This document shows, in pieces, positions 55,708-64,000 of a stretch of 64,000 nt of DNA. Positions within the stretch are counted from its first letter, which is position 1. Every line of letters begins with the position of its first letter. A program made the position numbers and the translations under genes. The stretch is from Diospyros lotus (lineage: Eukaryota; Streptophyta; Magnoliopsida; Ericales; Ebenaceae), in contig NC_068341.1 of the NCBI RefSeq assembly GCF_014633365.1, forward strand, positions 8,928,001 through 8,992,000. The letters run 5' to 3'. The notes below the pieces were generated by a model. The model saw only the letters and a program-made list of their open reading frames with translations, was not told where the DNA came from and did not search any database.

Positions 55708-58700
55708 TTTTCATAACTAAAATTAGAAGACAAGAAGTACTGAGTCCAGGATTTCACCTAATCTACAAATATGTTAAGTTTGGCATTTATTTTTTATGTT
55801 ACTGCTGGGTAAAGCATGCCATGGAAAGTGCAACTGGATCGCTACAAAACCTTCTGACCTTTGGATCAAATAGGCAGCTCCGCATTTGGATCTGCTCACC
55901 AATGCCATTAGTTCATACAGTGAAGCAAATCTTGAACATTCCTCCCTGTTGTTTTAGTGTTTGGGTTTGTGAATTATCTTAGTTTAGGAACAGTTGACTG
56001 GCTTTCTCATAGATTAGCTGTCATTTCGTTACATATGCACAGTGGTCATTCAAACAGGACATGGTAGGCAGTCTTTTAACATCCATATTTGAACATATTT
56101 GCGTTGCATGGTTTTCCTCTAATGGGTTCTTCCTGTACAGCTTGACTGATATTGGGGAGTGAATTTTCTTTCCAGCTGTGAAAATTGATATTTGATTATG
56201 ATGCTTGGATTACTCTTATTTGAGGATTATGATTGAGTGGGTTGATGATCATAATTTTGGGCTCAAACAGATGATTTGATCTGTGAAGTTGGTGTATGTT
56301 CTATTTTAGGGAATATTACACTCAAAAACTGAGGTTTCGTATAAATATAGAAAGTATTATCGTTTGTGAGAAATTACAGTGACTAGTTCTATTGTATATA
56401 GTCATTAGATTACCCTTGAGGTTGGATTTGCATCTCGTGGAATATCCCTGAATTTTATAATACTAGGCAGATTTCTTAACAAATATTTAGAACGGAATGG
56501 TGCACATTGTAATTTAGTGCAATTCTGAGGGAGGTTGAATGTAATTTACTTTTATCTCATGGTATGATTATTGCTAAAGAAAGTCACATTTGGTGGACCC
56601 AACAGGCATTGGTTCAAAAAGTTTTTGGGGCCATAGATGAGATGGGTGGGAAGGGGACCCATCTTCATCATGAGAAGTGCAATTAAGACCCTGGGCCAAT
56701 GCTTATGGGCCATGGGCTGACAGTGGTCGTCCAATCTTAGCCAAAAGCCCATTTCAGCCCAACTAGTTCCACACTATTCTTGTGTGTCCCCAAAAATCTA
56801 AAAGAAAACCTGATGATATTTCTCTAAAATAGTATTTTCCTCACAATCTTTCTAGAAAAATCAGACACCGCCCAGCATTTTCAAGAAAATTATAGCTGTG
56901 TAAAGTCTTTCAATAATTAATTAGAGGTACTGGAAACAAAGGAGGAGGATGGATGGAAATGGTTGGGTCATTGTCTCCTTTTTGGCAGCCTCATGTTGCA
57001 AGTGATGGAGACCATTCTCAAGACCAATGGCCACATTTCAATATTTCCTTTTGCTTTCTCTTTCTCTTTCTCTTTCTCTTCTTTTCTTTTCCATGGAACA
57101 GCTTATATATATATATATATATATTGAACAGGCCAAAACCACTTTAGCTCACATAGTGTTAGGCATTGAGCTTCCCTACCACAATGTGAAAAGAATATAA
57201 TAAAATAAAAATATAAAACAAGAATATCATGAACAACACTCCTAACACAACAAGGGCCATTTTAGGGGAAAATGTTTTATTATTGTCAAAATTGTTCACT
57301 TATAAGTATACCCTGATCATATTTACTAGATATTAGCATAAGCATGTGCACTAAGTAAACACACAATTTATGAAATTTTAATTATAGAGAATACCACTAT
57401 AACCTTCTACCCATCCTTTAGGGTATATGATTTTTTTTTTTAATAAAACACTACCTTTAGTTGAATTTTTTTTATTTATATAGTTCCATTTGTTAACATT
57501 ATCTTATAAAAAATATTTATTTGTATATTAATATATATATATATATATATGTGTGAGCGTGTGTGTGGAAGTGTTTGTATGAGTAATAATGGTGGGTGGG
57601 CTTTGTCTGCCTATGGACAGGCCTCATGTTGGACAATGCCTTAGCCTTTTGGCCAACTGCCAACATACCTATTTATGTACATTTTAGGGTCCCATGAACT
57701 TATGGTAGGCTACTTGGCCACTTGGATCCATCGTGGTCGGTTCGGGTTTAGTAAATCTGTTTTTGCCTTTGTCGGTTGCAACAATATAAGATTAATTATT
57801 TTTGAAAGGTTTTTCCATTTTTTGTTTTAAGGGCACGTGCCATGTATTTAATGCACTTTCATTATTTATTATATCTTAATCCATAAAATCATAACACACA
57901 ATTGAAGTGTACTTAATTGAGGAATATTTATTACACTTTAATTATGTGTCTTGATGTAATTACTTAAGATATATCAATTAAAATGTATTAAATATCCCTT
58001 ATTTAGTGTCTTTAAGGCACATTATAAGAAATTAAAGTTTTAAAGTTTATTTTATAAATATCAAAATAACATCGTTTTAAAGTTTAGTTAATTTGATTTT
58101 TCTAACTAAAAAATTGAATCGAAAATCAAAGATCAAACTTTTGAAAAAAAAATTTAACCAAACTAAACCAATACGAGAAAAAAACTGAAATTTTGCTCCC
58201 TTAATTGAAATGAACATTAATATATAAATAAAAATATTATATTAGATTTTGGTATATGAATATTCATAAATTAAAAAAAAAAAAAGGTCCATGAAAGTGA
58301 TGATTGCATTCCAATGGATAAGTACATTAATCCCACAAAATTAGTGATATGTTTTCGAAGTGACAAACGCATTCCAATGGAGTTAGAAAATTCATGGGCG
58401 GGGGTGCAATGCCCTTTTTAGTAACTTGGAAAGATTCACACACACTACCATAAGCTACTTATAGTTTAATCAAATCGTACATACAAGTCAAAATTGTCCA
58501 AAATATCACAAACACCCATATTATTTGTTTTTGGAGAATTGGGAAAGATTGTTTTTTTTATCCATACTCATTCTTTTGAATAATAAAATAGGATATATAA
58601 TTTGTCTACAGGGTATAAGTTAAGTGATCGGGTAATATGTTGATGCTAATTTGATGGGTCGGGAGTTTAAGTTATACCTGTGATTTATCTTTTTTGGTGT

Positions 58701-58800
58701 AACCAAGTGCATGACCATCAAGAATTACGTAAAAGCAGCCATCCCACGTAAGATATGTAATTTTAAAAATAAAATATTATTAAGTTAAAATTAGATCAAA
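55708..58800. other. 3' flank and intergenic region
   Basis: Directly after the DUF1644 stop comes probable 3' UTR. The rest is AT-rich with TTTCTC repeats (57055-57083), AT runs near 57103-57123 and 57530-57550, and no supportable gene. A tRNA-like patch near 58600-58670 is too weak to call. Confidence 0.55.
57832..57841. promoter_or_regulatory. G-box palindrome
   Basis: GGCACGTGCC, a perfect 10-bp palindrome around the CACGTG core bound by plant bZIP and bHLH factors. No gene starts nearby, so function is doubtful. Confidence 0.3.
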
Positions 58801-58801
58801 T

Positions 58802-59065
58802 TTATTTATTTTTTTTATCATCTTCCAACCTACAGTAAATCAATAAATGAGAAGTTTGTCTCACTGCTTCTTGTGCTGCTGTGACATGACTTTGTTCACA
58901 GGTCACAGAAACCTTGGGGAAAACATTGGCCACTCTTATCAATGGAGAACAATGTGAATTAAGACAAGACACATTCACCTTCACGGGGACATGTCTGTCC
59001 TCCAAATTAATTTCATGTTTTGTCAAATGAATGCTGCTCTTAACTATCTCAAGATGCTGCTGCTG
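58802..59065 (-). pseudogene. possible unrecognised coding remnant
   Basis: The minus strand is open for about 85 codons from QGTAQQQQHLEIVKSS to the stop at 58802. Its composition is unusually protein-like for this AT-rich region, including VKVNVSCLNSHCSPLIRVAN. There is no ATG with upstream support, no clear splice partner and no family I recognise. It may be an exon remnant of a lost gene. Confidence 0.3.
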
Positions 59066-59099
59066 CTGCGCTGTTCCTTGGGACTTTGTCCTTCACACC

Positions 59100-61360
59100 T
59101 AGTATTATTATATGTACAGTTTTTTCAAAAGTAATACTCTTTACATAATAAGGATTGATATCACCCAGATTGAACTTGAATTCTAGACAAAAATATAATT
59201 ATAATCCCTTCAATTAGAGTAATGTTAGGAGACATGTGTCACATCTTTATTCGAAGATATAATAGATAAAGGAGATAATAACCCACGATCTCCTCAACTT
59301 TCTTCAATAAGAATTCATGACTCTTAACGTTATTCCTTCAATTAACTTGTATTAAGATTAAGATTTTAATATAATTGTATCGCATTTAATACTCATTCGA
59401 TTGTTAGAAAGAAAATGCATTAACTAAAAATGAGAAAAATTGTGAAGTATAAAAATAAATGCTATGACCTTTCAAAACATAAAATATTAAATCATATTTA
59501 ATTATAATATTAAAATTAAAAAAATAATATTTTCAAAAACCTAACGGCATATTCTCTTGAAATGCACCAATCAATCCCAAGAAGATCCAAACATAGTTGT
59601 TTAGTGAAATGCCACCTTTCCAAGACAAATGTCAATGGAAGCACAAATAGCCTCCAAATGGCTGCCAAACAGACAGCTAGCTACTTGTTTACTAGGCCCT
59701 GTAGCTGTCTGTCCCAAAAACTTGACAAAGAAAGAGGTTGCTAAGTCTGAAACAAAAAGTTACCAAAATGGTTCCAGGTTAACTAACAGCAGTGAATTTG
59801 GGTTTTGTGGCATTCAAAATCTAGCCTAGGCCTCTGCCCTTTTGCACACAACAGCTCACCTGCCATGGTCCAATGTCCATATGCTTGCTCAATTTTCCAG
59901 CTGTGAGGTGACCCTCTCTTTTAAATCTATTTTGGGAGGGTAAAGCGGCCTAAACCCTAAAAATTTTGCATTGAAGGTATCATACAGAGTTGGTAGCAAC
60001 ATTAGGTTATTCGCTTGCGATAGCGACCAGCGCCTTAAATACAATTCTAGTCTCTTAACTTCTGTGAAACGGAGGATCTTGTAACAACACCTTTTTAGTA
60101 ACAAACATATGTCAAGAGAAAAATGTATGAATTTCTAATTCATTGTTAAATTTGAACCTCATAACAAAGAGGGATATGGGCAGGGCCCCAAATGCACATC
60201 TGAAACACAAAATGTGTGGGAAAACGTTACCAGCAGGGAAGACAAAGACCAGTGCTTTGGGCTTGAGCAAGCAGACACAAGAAGGTCCCAAGTAAGAGAA
60301 CAAAAGGTCAAAAAGAGAAACCCACTGTCACCAGTGTAAGAGAACAAAAGAGGCTGGCTCAGACCCCACCCATGCTGCCATGGTCCTCCCACGACTTTGA
60401 CCCCTGCAGTAAAAGCCTCTGTGAGCCCACTGAAATGTCATCATTGCCCTCCTTTAAAATAACAGTGCCATCTTTTGGCAATTTCCAGATCAAGTTTTGG
60501 TGCATATGGGTAGTAATGGACGTTAACTTTTCAGGGCTGCTTACTTAGTTTCGTTCAAAGGAGAGAAGGGTAAACAAATTGATTAATTATTGAGCCATCT
60601 ACAGCAAAAAGGGAAGGGGAGGGTCAGTAAACAAGCTGAGCAAAGAAGAGAAGAAAACCAGAGCATCTTTTTCTTGTGCTTTCTCTCCTTTTCATGTGCT
60701 TAACTCCTGCCCCAGTGCCCTTCTTTCGCTGCAACCAAAAGAAAAGCAATGAATTCCACCTCTCTATTTCAGTAGAGATAGCATGAAACTGACCCCACAA
60801 TGTATGCATCAGATGAGAGAGAGAGAAAGGGAGAATTGAGAGAATCGAGAGCTCATAATGGCCCACACTTTCCAAAAGAAATATCACAATAAGCCCCAAA
60901 AAATACATAATTCCATAGCCCTATCTGTTCTTTTCTCTATAAGCTGTACACTTTTACTTATTCCAAGCCTCCTCCCAATTTGAATCTTCTCTCAGGCAAA
61001 CATCTGCTTTCTACTGCACCATCCTTCAGATCTTCACATTCATTGATTACCCACAAAAATTGAGAAAAAAAAAAAAAAAACAAGAAATGGTCACCCAAAT
61101 TCCTCTTCCCCCTTCAATATACAAGGAACCTTACTCCTTTGACACCATGGCTGATCTACAAAACTCACCCATGCTGTGCCAATCTGTACCTTCACCATGC
61201 ATTTACAATGCCAACTAGATGGACCAGAGTCACTGTTCCTTTCATGAGCTGGAGCTTCATAAATCCAACCGTGTTGCTCCAAAATAGCAGGAATCAAGAT
61301 CCAATAAGGGTGCATCTTGGAATCAAACAGTCTTTGATTCTTCATTTTTTGCCTTCATTG
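59100..61360. other. 3' flank of the PIP5K gene and intergenic region
   Basis: The part nearest 61360 is probably PIP5K 3' UTR (the minus-strand open frame at 61091-61345 shows no domain). The rest holds short chance frames. I see no further gene. Confidence 0.5.
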
Positions 61361-64000
61361 CTACCTGTCTTCTAGGAAGATTCTGCCGATGAAATCTCGA
61401 AACCTCTTTGAGTACAGCTTCGGGTCAACAGCTGAGATTGAGGAAGGATCAGCTTGTAAGGATTTGTATGCATGCTCCAGCTTCTTGCTAATGTCATAGT
61501 CTTGCAAAATGTCGATAATCCCAAAGTAGAGGACAACTTCATAGACTTCACCACCGCATGAAGGGATCAAACTGCTGAATCCACCAGGCATGTACTGATC
61601 AAAGTCACTCCTTCGAGCCACTTTCTCTGCCCTTGCAGGCATGTTTGACCCCAACCTGATCAATGGTTTCCTGATACACAGGACATGTTGAAATTGAAAT
61701 TCCTCACACAGTTGTCAACAACACAACAATCAACAATCAGAAGACTTTTATCCCACTGTCATCACATGCTTGTAAAAGGGAAAAAAAAAAAACTTATAGC
61801 TCACCAAACAAGCAGCAAAACTTTCCTAACCGCAAACAAATCAAACCCTAGAGTCTAGAGGAACCAGTTTAACAACAATCAGTATCCTGGTGTAACTCTT
61901 ATGGATTTAATTTCCAAGCAGGCATGGTGACAAGACAAACCACTTCAAGCACAGGAAATCAGATGAGCATTTCAAATTTATATAAGACTGTGGAGGCAAA
62001 CTACATTTGTCCATGTATTAATAATCTATATTAACCATGGTGAAAGGAGGCCGTGTGGCAATTTGGCCATACCAACATACAATATTCACGCCCAACTTGA
62101 ATAGTTGGTGCAGATCACATCAAGTATTATCAAACATGGTGTTATTCTTATCTCAAGAATCATATAGGACCATATCATATACCCCACAATTCTGTTGTCT
62201 ACTGCAGTGCCTGAAAACAATGTTGCCAGACAACTCCCGCACTTTCAATTATTCCAACCATGATGAGATAAGGGAAAGAAATTATTGGTGATCTCAACGC
62301 CATTCATATCTGGAAGCTAAGACTCAACCACAGTGTATTTTAATATTTTTTGTGGGAAAACAAATGCTTTGGCGTCTGTGAGAGAATATTGGATAAGATT
62401 TTTTCTTTTCTTTTAAGTAGATAATATCAAATAAGATTATTTTCATTCCAGATATTCAGGAGAATGATCCAGTCTTAAATAACACCTTTAGATAAGATTT
62501 CCAATTCTATATCAGTAGCTCAAGACTAGGTCAAACAAGAGATAACAAAAAGTGCGAGGAAGACATACCGGCCAGCCAGAATCCGATCCATGTCTTGTAG
62601 CTCTGCTTCAAGGAAACGGCAATCTCGCATATACTTCTCATTTTGAAACGAATCCTTCTTGCCTAAAGTTTGAAGCATTTGCAATTCAAAATTCCTGCTC
62701 AAAATTTAACCAATAACATGAAGTTGCGATGATATGATTATTTACCAGTACGTAATATGAATGGCGACAAACCCATTCTGTCACCAGTATTTTCTTCACG
62801 AAAGTGAACTCCAATTAAAAGGCTGTAATCCATGATTTTCTCAGCTTCCAAGAATTCACAGTCTCGATTAATTTGTCTGTGAATAAAGCCAATTATATGA
62901 TGAGCAATGCTGGAGTAGTTAAATAAAGCAACAATAAATGCGTCAAAGAATTAGAGTACATGAAACTAACTTGACAAGTTCTTGAAACCATTTTGGTTGG
63001 AGTCGAAACACAAAGTTGAGATCAAGGTCCTTAAGGGTAGTCGTTTCATCAATCTCTCCTTCAGGCTTATCTGTTGAGCGGCCATGGGACGACCCTTTCA
63101 GGTCAAATCGTCTATGGATTCGATACTCTGAGCAAAACAGGTTGCCCATGACGATGAACCGGGTCTAGTTTTCAACCACATAAATATAGTTAGAAGCATT
63201 CAAAGCTACCCATTACAGAAAGACCAGCAAATGTAGGACAATTTGACTATTTATAGCCACCACAAACCTTCAAGCCACCCACTGGTTTGACACAATGGAC
63301 ACCAAAGAATTTCGTCAGCAGGGAACTTTCATGCTGGCAAACATGTTGGTAGTAACTTGGTAGCATCTTAATAAGCACCTGAACAAAGACTGCCACATGT
63401 CAATGCACCAATATAATTGAAACTTGTAGTCAATGTATTTCTAAATGAGGAAGTCCATGGATGAAATGAAAGGATACACAATGAGACACTTGTCGTTTAT
63501 CCAACTCTAAAAGTTCTAGATCAACCACTCCTGAAAATTCATAAGACAGTAGCCATAGGAAATAGGCATCTAACCTTGACTTCTGATTTCTTCACTGTTT
63601 TTATCATAAACCTGTCATCCTGAGTCAAATAAAAGAAGCTTCCACTCTTCCCCGGAGAAGAAAGCTCCCTAAGAGTGTCGTTTCCACAAATAGCAAGCAT
63701 GTAATCGGCAGGATCAACTTGAAACAATTCCCTCAAATGTCTGGATACCCAAAAAAAACCAAATAACTGATCACAACCATAAAAACCAAAATTTTAACAG
63801 ATGCAAATATTCCAGCTTCAAAAATTTACAAACTCAATAAACCAGGCGTTATGCAAATACTACTTAGTAACTGATCATAAAAATGAATTGGAGTATCATA
63901 ATCAATCATTTCGCAAGAATCAGTACCTGAACACGACAGGGCAATAATCTTTCCACCTGAACTCCACAGATTGGTGTGGAGGCGTAACCTTTGATCCCTC
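61361..64000 (-). CDS. PIP5K: phosphatidylinositol-4-phosphate 5-kinase, C-terminal seven exons (5' partial)
   Basis: Makes PI(4,5)P2 from PI4P at the plasma membrane. Exons in coding order: >64000-63928, 63740-63575, 63378-63268, 63164-62971, 62876-62746, 62662-62569, 61670-61361. All are GT-AG and in phase; stop TAG at 61361-61363. Visible kinase features: the ATP-site Lys region [10 protein letters not shown] (exon 2), the MGNLF...[12 protein letters not shown] nucleotide-binding loop (exon 4), [12 protein letters not shown] (catalytic Asp, exon 5), the [20 protein letters not shown] stretch with the metal-binding IID, and the activation-loop end [20 protein letters not shown] (last exon). 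The N-terminal MORN repeats expected for plant type I/II B enzymes lie beyond the window. It looks intact. The exact paralogue is not determined. Confidence 0.95.

Noticed and set aside
58600..58670. tRNA-like or SINE-like patch (GGGTATAAGTTAAGTG ... GGGTCGGGAGTTTAAG)
   Set aside because: Box A and box B only loosely match, no poly-A or T tail and no target duplication were found.
60112..60908. Several overlapping minus-strand frames of 60-95 codons
   Set aside because: They overlap each other in different frames, are hydrophobic by base composition and show no motif.
61091..61345. 84-codon minus-strand frame downstream of the PIP5K stop
   Set aside because: It follows the natural C-terminus and shows no family; most likely 3' UTR.
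1..64000. CRISPR arrays, operons, ribosome-binding sites
   Set aside because: The window is plant nuclear DNA with spliced genes; the regular short repeats are microsatellites or degenerate tandem repeats.

Overview
This is nuclear DNA from a flowering plant, most likely a dicot (species not identifiable from sequence alone). The evidence is AT-rich intergenic sequence, GT-AG introns, plant-only protein families (a DUF1644 zinc finger protein, a plant-type PIP5K, a plant two-cassette PHD protein) and plant chromovirus-like Ty3/gypsy and RTE-type LINE elements. There are four host genes, at least ten transposon copies or fragments, and one large inverted repeat.

Region by region: (1) 1-26,046, plus strand: 18 exons of a PHD/extended-PHD finger chromatin protein whose 5' end lies outside the window. 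Intron 1 (6.5 kb) holds a MULE-like element and a 2.2 kb non-autonomous LTR element. Intron 6 (12.3 kb) holds a complete Ty3/gypsy element, itself split by a second MULE-like element, and a nearly full RTE LINE. (2) 28,963-33,899, minus strand: a five-exon gene for a conserved Ser-rich plant protein of unknown function, with L1 and copia remnants in intron 3. (3) 34.7-41.9 kb: AT-rich intergenic DNA, a C/T-rich reiterated block, and a 2.97 kb inverted repeat (arms about 1.45 kb, 59-bp spacer). (4) 41.9-49.8 kb: a three-level nest. A 5'-truncated RTE LINE is split by a Ty3/gypsy element, whose gag is in turn split by a non-autonomous LTR element carrying an intronless piece of the host nodal-modulator (NOMO) gene. 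(5) 51.6-53.4 kb: a degenerate RTE LINE. (6) 54,703-55,707, plus strand: an intact DUF1644 zinc finger gene. (7) 61,361-64,000, minus strand: the last seven exons of a phosphatidylinositol-4-phosphate 5-kinase.

The host genes do not form a pathway; this is an ordinary gene neighbourhood heavily invaded by transposons. The most interesting material is the gene-capturing non-autonomous LTR family (two related copies with different cargo), the inverted repeat, and the apparent loss of the last exon of the PHD gene through a GT-to-GG donor change. Exon borders were read by eye from splice consensus, reading-frame phase and remembered family sequence; no search was run.
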